DNA from: Linnemannia hyalina
Lineage: Eukaryota > Mortierellomycota > Mortierellomycetes > Mortierellales > Mortierellaceae
DNA length: 64,000 nt
Direction: 5' to 3'
Assembly (NCBI GenBank): GCA_019671135.1
Contig: JAHRHY010000002.1
Span: forward strand, 2,108,001 to 2,172,000
A program made the position numbers and the translations under genes. Numbering within the stretch: position 1 is the stretch's first letter; each line of letters begins with the position of its first letter. The notes beneath the pieces are model-generated. The model was not told where the DNA came from. It made no database searches and saw only the letters and a list, made by a program, of their open reading frames with translations. Of the stretch, positions 33,569 through 45,254 are shown piece by piece.

Positions 33569-36503
33569 ATGGTTGCACACACAGTCCTCTACTGGCTAGC
33601 AAGCCAAGGAGCCACCTCCACCACCGCTTCTACAGTCGCAGCCACAGTCGCAGAAGAGGCCGCCGTCCCTCTCAAAATATACCTCTCCAACATTGCCGGT
33701 TCCTTATCCATTCTCTGCTGGTTTATCGTCTTCACTCCGTAAGTTATTGTTCCTCTTTGTTTTGTAAACAGCAACGCTCATTCACCTCACCAAAAAAAAA
33801 GTGAGTGAGCGATCTCGAGGATTATTTTTTGCCACCAACTCAATACAAAAAACTACTGGCGAACAGAGCAGGAGCGAGTGAGAAAAAATTTGACTTCACC
33901 GACAAGCGATATCTACCAGCACAAGAAACAGGGGAACATGGAGGAGGGAGCATAGGCGGGACAGATGTCGAGGGAAAGGAGATGGAGATGGGATAACAGT
34001 AATAGTAACAGCAACAACTATGGAAAGAGAGGGAGTGACTCAAAAGGAGACAGAAGAGATAATGATGCGAGGAGGGAGTGAGAGCAAACAAAACGGGAAG
34101 ATCGCATGCAAGAATGTATTGGCGAGAAAGAGTATGTGTGTGGCGATGTATGCCCAGTTCCATCTCCAGCTGCATACATGCAAAGGAGGAAGGGACAAAT
34201 CAGGCGCACAACATGATAGAAAACTATAACATGCAGGCATACCTTTTCTTCATGTTGTTGTCGTTTGATTACACAACAACTCGAGGAAACAGGCAGGTGT
34301 TTACTCCACGGAGGATAACTAAATACGACGGCCATTCGAAACTAACACAACAAGGACAATTTGGACACAAAAACATGGATATACGAAACCGCCGGTTGGT
34401 GGGAGATACTGAATCAGATGATACTTCAAACACACCTCACATGAACAAATTCATCAACAAAGAGCAATGTTCAAAGGAAGGAAAGGAACACGACAAGGAA
34501 CAACAGGGACAGTGCCGACAAGGATACCTGCCTTACATGGAACACAAGTGGGCACTGACTTGAAACTAAGAAACAAAGAACAAAAACACAAGGAAAGAGC
34601 GGGGGCGAGTCTGTCAGCAAAAAAGGAGGGAAACCTTGTTGGTGGTGCGGAGTACTTCTAAACCGCACAATGAGTCCAGTGGCGTATCTCTCTGCTTTCT
34701 CTTCTCACTCTTCGTGTGTGTGTTTGCTCAACCCAGGAACGAACGGCGTCGTTGTTGCTGTTGTTGTTGTTGGCTACAAAGACTAGTCCAATGAGTGTCA
34801 TGAGTTCGCAACTCTAATATCACCGTGCATCGCGTTCGCTCTAACGTGTACCTTTACTCATGTTTTTTTTCTTTCTCACGCCTACCTTTTAGTCAATTCT
34901 GGATCAACTACAAGCGTCAGTCAGGAGAGTCCTTGTCGCTCGTCTTTCTCTACATCTGGCTTGCCGGTGATATCATGAACCTGATCGGCGCAACCATGGA
35001 AAACCTGCTCCTCACCATGGTAAGCATCCCTTACGAAACCTGCCGTTCCTGTTATTGTTGTTTTATTGTACCACCAACAAAAAGTTTTCCTCCTTGCTTC
35101 TCGCGCTCTCTGAGCAATCTTTGCTAATCTCCTCTTTGGTCTCTTCCTTCTCACTTTTTATCTGATTAGCGTGTCCTTGCGTGGTACTACACCATTGCTG
35201 ATGTAAGTCCTCTGGCGCCATCATCAAGCGTACCTTTTCTTCTCTCCTCTACTGTTTGTTGGGGGCATGCACGTTATTTTTGTGCGCCTATATGTACGCA
35301 GTACACCAGTGTCCCTAACCCCTTCTCCTCGTCTCTATGGAACATCCATCCTTATTATAGGTTGCTTTGATTGCCCAGATCTTTTATTACCGAAAGAACT
35401 CGGTCAAGGCGAGCTTCGAGTCCGTCATCACCCACGCCAACCCCGACGCCCTCCACAGTGCTGCTGCTCACGGCGAGCACGCCCCCCTCATTGCAGGTTC
35501 GACGGCCCACAACTACTCGAGTATTGCCCCCTCTGAGCACGTCCACGAGAATGAGCACGACCGTGTGATCCACCAGGCTGCCATGGTTGCCAATGCCACC
35601 GCTGCCACGGGACACTACAACGACGATCACCACCCTATTGCTTCTGGACTCCCCACAACTGCCGAATACCACGGCCAACGTCAACGTCGCCCCTCTGCTC
35701 ACTCTGCCTTGACTTCGGGTTCTGGACGGTATCGATCCAAGAAGGCCAAGCGCCAGCAGATGATTCGTCGGGTGGTAATGATTGTCTTCCCCATTGTATT
35801 GGCTTCATTCTTTATCTGGGCTTACTACGACTGGCTCCAGTGCACCATTGGCGAGGATACCGAGGAGGGCTCTCGTTGCGGACGCGGAAACGGTGGTGGA
35901 CATGGCAAGCTCCCTCCCTCGCCCAAGCCCCCATCCTCGGATGACGACTCTATTCTCTCGGTGATGAACAAGGGCGACGGCTCTGAAGAAGAAGACAAGA
36001 CGGGATTCATGCAAGTCTGGATGCCATTAATCCTTGGCTGGGGCAGTGCTATCCTTTACCTGGGTTCTCGCCTCCCTCAGATCTACAAGAACTGGCGCCT
36101 CAAGTCCTGTGAGGGTCTGTCGATCATGATGTTCTTGTTCTCAGTCTTTGGCAACGTCTTTTACGTCGCCTCGATCTTTTTGAACTCGCTCGAAATTGAC
36201 TACTTGATCAAGAACATGCCCTGGTGGTTGGGTTCTGGTGGAACCTTGGTCTTTGATTTCACAATCTTTTTCCAGTTCTATATTTACCGGAATAACAACC
36301 CCCTGGCCGAAGCGTTGAAGGAGGCGGCCGAGTCGGGCGAGTTGGACCAGAATGCGCTTTTTGCTACTGCTGAGGATGATGGGTCTTCGTCGATCAGTTC
36401 GAGCGAAGGGGAAGATGAGATGTCGACGACTGAGACGTTGATTCCTCAGCACAAGAAGTCCAAGTCCCAGCAGCACCTTGCTTCCGGCTCCTCCAACGTG
36501 TAA
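33569..36503 (+). CDS. PQ-loop repeat transporter, Ypq1/SLC66-like
   Basis: Four exons (33569-33738, 34893-35019, 35170-35202, 35361-36503) join in frame to 490 residues. Both PQ-loop motifs are present: PQFWINYKRQSGESLSLVF near residue 57 and PQIYKNWRLKSCEGLSIMMF near residue 347. Hydrophobic segments fit seven helices in the usual 3+1+3 arrangement, but a long hydrophilic insert (about residues 120-260, His-, Ala- and Ser-rich) separates the halves. Relatives export cationic amino acids from the vacuole or lysosome, and that location and role are inferred here. The C-terminal tail is acidic and Ser-rich. The first intron is 1,154 bp, more than ten times the local norm, while exon 3 is only 33 nt. 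Upstream lies a PPxY membrane protein that could be a ubiquitin-ligase adaptor. Confidence 0.92.
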
Positions 36504-36632
36504 TGACTCTTCTTTTTTTTCGTTCGTCTTTTTCTTGCACTGTACCCTCTTTCTTTTTTACTTTTGTGGCCGCTGCACAAAAGTTGTACAATAGTGTTTT
36601 CCCTTTGTTCTCTTGTACTCTTACTAGAAACG

Positions 36633-36638
36633 AATAAA
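36633..36638 (+). terminator. Polyadenylation signal of the PQ-loop gene
   Basis: AATAAA lies about 130 bp after the stop codon, followed by AC-rich sequence, in the gap before the convergent MFS gene. Confidence 0.5.
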
Positions 36639-36815
36639 ACAAACATTCCCCTTCAACAAACATAACAAAAACAAACAGGCATTTGCACGCTTGAACGAGT
36701 GTCAATTAACAATATGGGTGTAATGTATTCAAAATAGTATGATAATGTGCGAAGAGGGGGTAGATACAAGTTACATGGACTAGATTAAGAAAAAAAAGAA
36801 CACAACAAAAAGAGC

Positions 36816-39800
36816 TCAAGGCATGTCAAGACGGACATCACTACGTGGTACTCCACCACCAAAATCATTCCTCAAAGTGCTCGTCCCACTAATCGTCGCA
36901 GCCGGGACGGGAGTCTCGATCCTAGGCGGCATCGACGCATCACCCCTCAATAGCGAAATCTCGCTCGTCCCCGAAGGACCTGGGGACCCATTGTTGGCAG
37001 ACCCTGGGGATCCACCTCCACCGTTTCCTCCGATACCGATACCGATACCACCAAGGAGGCCACCGCGGGAGGAGGTGTCGATGTTCATATTCCCGACCCC
37101 TACACCGGTATTATTGTTGTTGATCATACCGCGGTCGCGTTCTGTGCCGCCCATGACGTCGCCCATGGATCCTGTTGTTGTTACTACTGTTGTCTCCTCA
37201 TGGTATTTGATGTTCTATTACGATATACGGTAGGATAGTGGACAGGAGAGAGAGAGAGATAGGTTAATTTTTGCTCAACTTTTTTTTTTTTTTTTTTTTT
37301 TTTTGGCAAGCGCGCACATACGCGAGCGAGAATAACAACAAAAGAAAAAAGAAAAGAGAGAGAGAGATAAACATACCTTCCAGAAAGAGGTCCACTCCTT
37401 TTCTTCCTCCTCGGGCTTCAAGTACTTCAGCTTGAACTTGAACGTCCCAGTCTTCTCAAACCGCAGAATGCGTCCAAAGATACGCATTCGTGTCACTTCT
37501 CCTCCAACCTTGGGCAGCAACCGATCCTTGACCGTCGAGCGGACAAACAAGAGGACCAAAAACCCAGACGCCGCACAGGCACTAAGCCAATAAAAGTTGG
37601 CGTTGTAGACCTCGGGTGATGCGGCAGTGTAGCCCCGGACACGGATGAGGTGGTTATAGATGAGTGTGAAGAGGATACCACCTCCGACACCGGCGATACT
37701 CCAAGCCGTGAGGAGGATTCCATGGAGTCCCGAGATATTGTTGACGCCAAAGAGGTCGTGGATGAAAGCCGGGATGGTTCCGAAGCCGCCTCCGTAGGCA
37801 CAGGTCAATGTCCAGATCGCCAACAGGAACGCCCAATAGTTCTTTGTCAAAAAGATCAACGGCAAGACAGCCAGGATAACAACTTGAGTTCCCAACATGA
37901 CCAAATAACTCGGCTTGCGTCCAATAACATCCGACAATGACGAGAACATTAGTCTTCCCACAAAGTTGAATCCACCATTGATCGCCACAACCGTGGCAGC
38001 AGTATCGGCCGACTTATCAAACACATTAATACACATATCTGCCAGACGCGAAAGGATGACCAAGCCCGACACCAGATTCGCCAGGAACATCAAGTACATC
38101 CCCAGGTACTCATACGTCGTCAAGGCCTCCTTCAACGTCAAATCAATCGCCGGCTCAAACACAATCCGATTCTGCGCAACTCCATGTCCTGGACCTCCAT
38201 ACGCATTCCCTCCAATACTCCCACCACCACCCAACCCGGGGATCTTCCCATCCCCCACCGTGCCTCCCAAGGGCGGGATCGACTTTTCAGCCTCATGGCC
38301 CGACGAGTACTTCAACTGTTTGCGCGTAATAAACAGGGTCCCGTTCCTATAAATAGGCCCACGGATCCTGTTACGTTCGGGTGGTGGGAAACGGAAGACG
38401 ACGGCGCAGAACATGAGAATGACCCAGTAGACTGCCCCGATGACGACAAATGTCTTGGTGAGCCCAATGGCGCTGATGAGGGGGAGGGGGATCTTTGCAC
38501 AGATCAATCCTCCAATTCCGAATCCTATTAGGATGGTTGTGATAAAGGTGAAGAAGAGGAGGGAAGTTGAGAGGGGTTAGTATGTATGTGTGTGTGTGTG
38601 TGTGTGCGTTTAGATGCCATAGAAGGAGAGTGTGATGCAAGGACAGGGAAAAGAAGGGGCGTGCTTACCACAGACAGAGAGACCTGCTCCAAATCCTTTA
38701 CGTTCCGGGAACCATTTCTGCAACGCCGAGATAGGACTAACAAGTAGATAATCAAAATATGTGAAAGCCATACGTTAGCAGGCTAGCAGGGGCAAGGTGA
38801 GAGGAGCCATGACGTGTGACTAGTGTAACAATGCAGCGGACTAAGAAAAAATAGTAAGATAGCATTGACATAGCGACGCATTGGATAATTACACAAACGT
38901 TCTGATGTGGTGTAAATGTGCGTGTGTGGATTGCTTACCTGATGTAGCAGAGTCCAAGACCAAGACCTGAAACGACTCCGTATCCAAAAAAGACCAAAGA
39001 CATGGACTAGTGGTCAACAATGAGCGATAATAGATGTGGTGGGAGAGCGTATATGCATGCATGCATGAACGGTTATTAGTTGGAACCACGCAAAAACAAA
39101 AACGGTAGAAAAAACACAGACAGAGATACGAGCATAGGGGCGATAGAGGGAAACACAGCGAGAAGGAAAGCAAGAGAGTATACACCATCCACTTTCCTCT
39201 TCATCTCCTCTTCCCTCTCCTTTTCGCAACTGTTCAAAGGGACCATCTGCATGATCGCGAAAAAGAGCTGTTGTCCGTGTGTCCGTCTGTCCTGCCCGTC
39301 AAGAAAGGGGTTCAAACGAAAATGAACCCCTAGGGACAGTGTATCTGCAAACTATACCTTGAGGTGGATGCCAAGGGCCGCGATCCAGTGTCCAATGCAG
39401 AAGAGAGTTCCTCCTATGATGGCAGCCTTCTTAGGTCCGTGCCGTTCCAGCCAGGGACCAAGCAAGGAAGCAGCCAGTCCGAGGCATCCAATGTTAATGT
39501 AGAACGTGATTGGTGCTACTTTCTATTTTGTTTATTGTGGGATGTGGTTCATGTGTGTGTAACAGGGAGGTGCTGTTAGATGGGCATTGTTGAAAGTGAA
39601 GGGAGAGTTTAATGCGTGAAGAGGTATCGAGTTGGTAGGAGAGAAGGAAAGGCAGGAAAATTTTCAAGGAGGTGGAGAGATGGAAGTGTGTGTGTTGTTG
39701 TGATGTTGTGTGTAGAAGAAAGTGAGGGGGGATGGACATAGGGGAAAGAAGAACCGCGAGAAACGATTGGAGAAAAAAAGGAGAAGGGGCAGAAGTGAAG

Positions 39801-40388
39801 GGAGAGGAAGGCAACTATAGTAACAAAAGCCAAACGCGAATGAGTAAAAAAAAAGGAGGAACCCAGAAAACAAATGTATATATGTTTGCTGCTGGATGGG
39901 GATGAAGGGGTTAAGTAGGAGAAGAAGGAACTGTTGAACAAGAATAACAAAGAGAGAGAAAAAAGAAGAGGGATGGGCAAAAAGTATAATAGCAAACAAA
40001 GTTGCAAGGTGTGGTCCTAATTGGACGACCATGGCAAAATCGTGTGCTTTGCTTCTGGCTCCTTATATCGACCTCCACTCAGAATAACCTTGTCTTCATT
40101 ACGCTCTTACTCGCACAATGGATGTCAAAGAAACAGAACAGCAAAGGCAACGCCAAGGATTACCTGATCGGAACCGTAGATGGCAAAGTCGATGGGGAGG
40201 TTGAAGACGGACCAGGCATAGACAGATCCGCAGATGGCCTGGAAGACCATGGCAGCGGGGGCAATGTACCATCGCTTGAACGGTTTTCCCATTATTGTCC
40301 TGTCATTTTGGATTGATTGCGGTGTTCCATTGTACTTTGTCTCGCCATAGTAGTTCTGGATCTTGCCCCACAGGTAGCTATCCTCCAT
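36816..40388 (-). CDS. MFS transporter, oxalate/formate-antiporter-like
   Basis: Six exons on the minus strand (40388-40164, 39522-39358, 39006-38939, 38736-38669, 38524-37377, 37214-36816) join in frame to 690 residues. The N-terminal sequence MGKPFKRWYIAPAAM followed by GSVYAWSVFNLPID is typical of the OFA group, whose bacterial founder exchanges oxalate and formate. Further support comes from LGPWLERHGPKKAAIIGG (loop 2-3 MFS signature) and RLMFSSLSDVIGRKPSYL (loop 8-9). Twelve helices are expected, with a central hydrophilic loop rich in Gly and Pro. The last exon adds a soluble C-terminal tail of about 130 residues rich in Gly, Asn and Pro. A small organic anion such as a monocarboxylate is the likely substrate, not proven. 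Introns 1 and 2 are long (641 and 351 bp), the latter with a perfect 8-bp hairpin near its donor. Confidence 0.88.
37279..37304. repeat. T-run of about 25 bases
   Basis: A mononucleotide tract lies in the last intron of the OFA-like MFS gene; read on the coding strand it is a poly-A run. Confidence 0.85.
39307..39330 (-). other. Perfect 8-bp stem hairpin in an intron
   Basis: GGGGTTCA, an 8-base loop and TGAACCCC form an uninterrupted stem. It lies in the second intron of the OFA-like MFS gene, about 27 bases from the 5' splice site, where RNA structure could affect splicing. Confidence 0.6.
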
Positions 40389-43300
40389 GCTTGTGTAGTT
40401 TTTGCTGGAGGTTGAAGGTCGTGTTAATGGGTTAGATAGGAGGAACAAAAGAAGGGAGATGTGTTCAACTCTGAGGTGTCAAGAGATGAGTGTGACTCAA
40501 GACAAGGAAGAAGGGAGGAAGAGGCAGGTATGACGAAGCGGGGCGAATGGGTAGTGATTCGTTGTGAATGGACAAATGAAAGGAAAAGAGAAAAGAATGG
40601 AAATAGGGACGAAAAAGAGAAAAGGAAGGAAAGAAGAAGAAAGAAGGACGGAGAGATAAAGAAATTAATGAAGGGAGTGAACTATATAGGAAAAAGGTAG
40701 CCGGTTGTAGAAAGAGAAAATGAAGTGAGGATTATAAGGAGAAGGGGATGGGGCGGAAGTGGAAGGGATAAAGGAGGATGGTGGCAGGACGACAACAATA
40801 ATGGCGCGAAAGAGGGTAGGGTAACTATCATAGCAAAAGTGAGTAGAAAAGACAAAGGAAACCTGGTGGTTAGATATTGAATGCATGAATGAACTATGAA
40901 TGAATGAAGAAAAAGGGTGTTATCGCAGAACACGCACGATACAGATGCTATTATTGCTATGGAACAAAAGTAAACGTAAAAGATGATCGTGTTCTTCTTT
41001 CTTGAAGCTCTTTCTCTTTGTGTCCAATGCTAATTAACCAACATATTAGAGGAGAAGAAGTTGGTGCTTTGGCAGTGGTTGTGGAAGTAGTAGTGGGTGC
41101 AGAGCTACAATATCAAAAAAGAGAGATGCCCAATTGACATGTCGACGAGGACAGAAAGGGCATAGCATAATCGCGGAATACAAACGCAAAACACACAGTC
41201 AAGAGAAAACATAGATCTCGGCGCCAAAAGCAAATAGGATGATCCGGGTTACTGGTCTCCGAGAGCGGTGTTGAAAATTGCGTGTGTTTAGGCGCTGTGT
41301 ATTTGAAGATAGGAGAAGAGAGAGGTACAGTAAAGAGGGGTCGAGTATAGGGAACTGATGGAATTAGCCACCTAACAGTTTCTTTTGAGGCAAGAGATGG
41401 GCGAAGACAAGTTTTGGGATGGTGTGACAGGACTTATTAAGCTTCTAGGATATGTGTGTGATACATACGCGACTGAAACAATTACGACCTCGAGTTTGTT
41501 GTTGGTGAAGGATCGGAACAGGGTAAAAAAAAACAACGAGAATGCGAGATGGAGGAGATATGGGACGACGGAAGGAAGGAGGGGAGAGAAGGAGGAAGAG
41601 AGAAAAGAGAGGAGAGAGAGGTAGTAGGCAGAAGAATAAGGAGGAAAGGGGAGGAAAGGAAAGGAAAGGAAAGGAAGGTAAATAAGTAAAAAGGGCAAGG
41701 GCACCAACCTGGCGAATCGATTTTTATTTGGGGACACACCAGACGATAGATAGAGAGAAGCAGCAGGAACTCCACTCATTTTTTGTTTTCTTCTTTTCTG
41801 GTGGCAAGTATACCACTACTTGCTTTTGTCACTTAGATAGCCTTTAAAATGGGATTGCTCGCAAGGGTCGGATGCTTCGCATAAATGTGCACTATGGTGC
41901 ATGAGATCGATCCCGCTCTAGGTGAGACATAGCAAGAAATCGAAAGAGAAAGGGAAAAAGAGTATTGGAAGTAGAAGAATATGAGTTGAGGGTTGTAATG
42001 GAAGGTAGAGGGTGGATAGTGACGAAAGTGACGAGAATGGGATAAGATAGGAGCCAAGGTGGTTACCAGAAGGAACAAGAAATTACTAACATATAGAAAA
42101 ATGAATGAGAAAGTGGCAGGCCCCGTCAGCGAAAAAGTGGCCAATACATTCCTGTAAGAAAAGGTGCCCAAGGCATTTGTAATTGAGCAAAGTCAAAGGC
42201 AACGATTGACTGGTATGTGACCAGATAGGAACAGAGGAAAAAGAAAGGGGGTGGAAGGGGGTGTGCTCATTGGGAAATGTGAGGGAGGAATTGACAGACA
42301 AGATGTTAAAAATAAGGGAGGGGCATGCAGAGAGGTGGTTCCAAGAACAGAAAAAAAAGAAAAAAAACACGGACGTAATAAGTAATGGATGTGTGCGGGG
42401 GACATACCTTGGGGTACATTCATGGCATTACCTATGCACACGACATACCTCTCTTGTACCTCTTGCTGCTTGGCATAAAAAGCGATTAACAACGAGGTTC
42501 TCCATTGACAATAACTGGATCGGTTAGACTAACAGTCTCTTGTTGTCGTTCAGGTGGAAAGGAGGCAAGGATGTGGTCCCTGGTTACAAATGGCAGGTAT
42601 TACAATGGGTTGACACTATTGTGCCTGGTGACTAGAGAAGTTGATGTGGCACGAAAGGAGCATAAAAGGTGGTCTATGATGACCGCGAAAAAAAAAAAAC
42701 TCCCGGTATTTAACCTCGCTACGAGGGAGGCCCCTCCTTCACTGTATCTCAGTTATCCTCCGTCCTCCCCACATTCCTCCACCTCCTTCCTTCTCTTACC
42801 CATCGACCCTCTCTCTCTTCAAACGAAAACAAGGAAGATTCATACGATTAGTAAGAAAACAGGATTATCATGAGCCAGGGATCCTTTTTTTTAGCACAAA
42901 TGTACTTGCCATTGTGTCACTATGGAGACATACGTCGAGCGAGCGTTCGAGACAAAGAGACAAGAGGACAACGAAGAACGGCAGAACGGTCTTTCTGGAG
43001 GGGAGAAGGAAGACAAGGGACGAGGAGTGTGAGAGATTAAGAAGAGATCGGTTGTTTATCACGTCTCTGCCGCCTTAGTCCAGGCTTCCCTGCACCTCAC
43101 CTCCCATGAAGGGCGCGTCTTGTGAGAGTGAGACTATAAACTAGATCGACAGCTTACATACATACTTGAAAAAAGAGAAGGATAATGGACCGTTCTGTTC
43201 TTTTCTCGGTGCAGCAACGGTTCGTGCTGGGAGAGCTGCATTGTAAGGCTGTTTTCCTGAGGAAGCCAAAAAAAAAAAAAGATCACGTTTCGCCTTGAAG

Positions 43301-45254
43301 AGAAAGAGTCCAAGCCACAAGATGACTTCCCTGTCCATGGGAGAAGAAATCTTGATAGAGCGACAGAGCAGAGCAGGTCCTTGCATATACATCTCGTCCT
43401 TCTTTCTTTCAAGACAAAGATTCGATTGTAAGTCTTGTCTGCCTTATCCTCCTTCTTCGCTTCTCGCTTATCTTCTTTCTTCATTGACAGCTTCAAACCT
43501 CCAAAGTCCCAAAAGAAAACAATCTCCATTGTCGACTTATTTACACCAAAGGAATGAAAAAACAGAGCACACCGCCTCCCCTCCCACGCCCCCCATCAAA
43601 CAAGAGAAACGGTCAATCAATAACAACAAGAGAAACATGAAATGAAAAAAGCCCGGGCTTGCACTGCCTTGCATTTTTATTTTCAGGAGAGAAGGTATCG
43701 ACTCTAAACCTGTGGCGAAAGTCCACTGGGCTTGGTAAGTGCGATCCAAAATAGCAGAAAAAAGACAGAAATGGGGGGAGGAAATGGCGTAAAAAAAACA
43801 AAAATTCGTGATAAGAAAAAAAAAAAAACGGGATCATGCTGTCGCGCATGTTATGTACACTTCCCTCACGCCCCACCCTCAGCTTTCCTGGTCGTCATGT
43901 TCTCTTGTTTATTGTTTTGGTTGCTGTATGCTTGGTTGCGTTCGTGGTTGCGGTGAGTGCGTGTGAGCATATGAAAGAAGGATAGCAATACTAAGCGCAG
44001 GAGAGAGAGTGTGTGTGTGAGAGTGCGAAAGAGTAGGGGGTGAGGGAACATCGCCGATTGGGCTGCCAAGTGAGAGAAAATAACAACGGCAAGCAAACTG
44101 TCAGCGACAATCATACAGTGAGAGAAAGGAGGGAAAATAACAGGATACGCCCACTTGCCCGTCTCTCGTACTCTCCGCTTCAGACCCCCTCGCCCCTCCT
44201 CTTCTTTCCCCCCTCGCCCCACCCTCTCTCGATTGTCGGATAATACCCCTCAGCCTGTATGTTCATCCCCCCCCTCCCAACGCAACCCTTTGCTCCAGCT
44301 CCTTCGCTTTCCATTTTTCGCACACAACCCCTCCTGTCCCGTTCACCCTCAGTCTTCGCCCTGCCAAAATCCCAATTGTTTCCACTGTCAAAAACACCAG
44401 CTCTTCGCCCTCGCCCGCCTTCCCCTCTTTGTGTTTCTGTATCAGATATGATCAAGACATCCATAGAGCTTTGCTTTGCTAATTATGCTCACTCTCGTCA
44501 TTTACCTACTCCCTCCACTCCATTGGCACTCGCCAAAATGTGATATTCCAGAAACCTCATAGCTCACAAAAGAAATAAACACCAAGAAAAATGACATATG
44601 ATAGGTCGAACTGGCAAGGTGTGTGTGCGTGTGTGTGTGTGTGTGTGAGAGAGAGAAAGAGACTGGCTCGATTATCTCCGCCATCAAAATCGGGCGGGTG
44701 GGGAGAAGGGAGAGACAGACAGACAAAGAGCGCAGACGAGGGAAGGGAGGGACGGAGAGACGAGACATGACAGAGAAGGAGAGAAGGCTAGCACATTCGA
44801 TTGATTTTTTTATTTTTCTCACAAAACAACAAGATGAGAGGTACATACACAGAGGACAAGAGAACCCATGGAAATATCGTCGTTCGTTTTGTTGTTTATT
44901 ATTTTTGCGAACGACAAGAAGGAATAAGGAAAGGAAGGAAAAAAAATGTTGGGCGATGACAAAGGCGTGTGGACTGCAGACAACACACCCCTGCACGCTC
45001 TCACACCTCCTTCTCACTCACATCCTTTGCCCCTTCTCTCATCGTCTTTTTGCAGCTACACCCCTTTGCTCATTTGGACCTCCCCCTTTTGCGGGATGAA
45101 AGGGCCAATATCAACAATGCTATCGTTCCTCGACTTCCATCGATTGAGGCTGGTGCTACAGCTCCTCCTTCTGCTCAGTTTCATCCCGGGTTTGGAGTGG
45201 CGTTGCTTGAAATGGCTGTTTGGACTCTTTTCTTCAGGTAGACGAAAGACGTGG
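40389..45254. other. Gene-poor region, 4.9 kb
   Basis: No supported gene on either strand. From 40389 to about 42400 the plus strand is dominated by purines (GGAAAGGAAA and GAAGGA runs), which on the minus strand is the pyrimidine-rich leader style seen before other genes here. Around 42700-42850 and 43440-43640 the plus strand turns CT-rich without a following gene. A GT microsatellite lies at about 44620-44647. The longest frames are simple-sequence artefacts rich in Ser, Pro, Leu and Phe. Confidence 0.5.

Noticed and set aside
34078..34563. 161-codon frame inside the first intron of the PQ-loop gene
   Set aside because: There is no recognisable domain, and the composition follows the purine-rich sequence. 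It is kept only as part of the long-intron observation.
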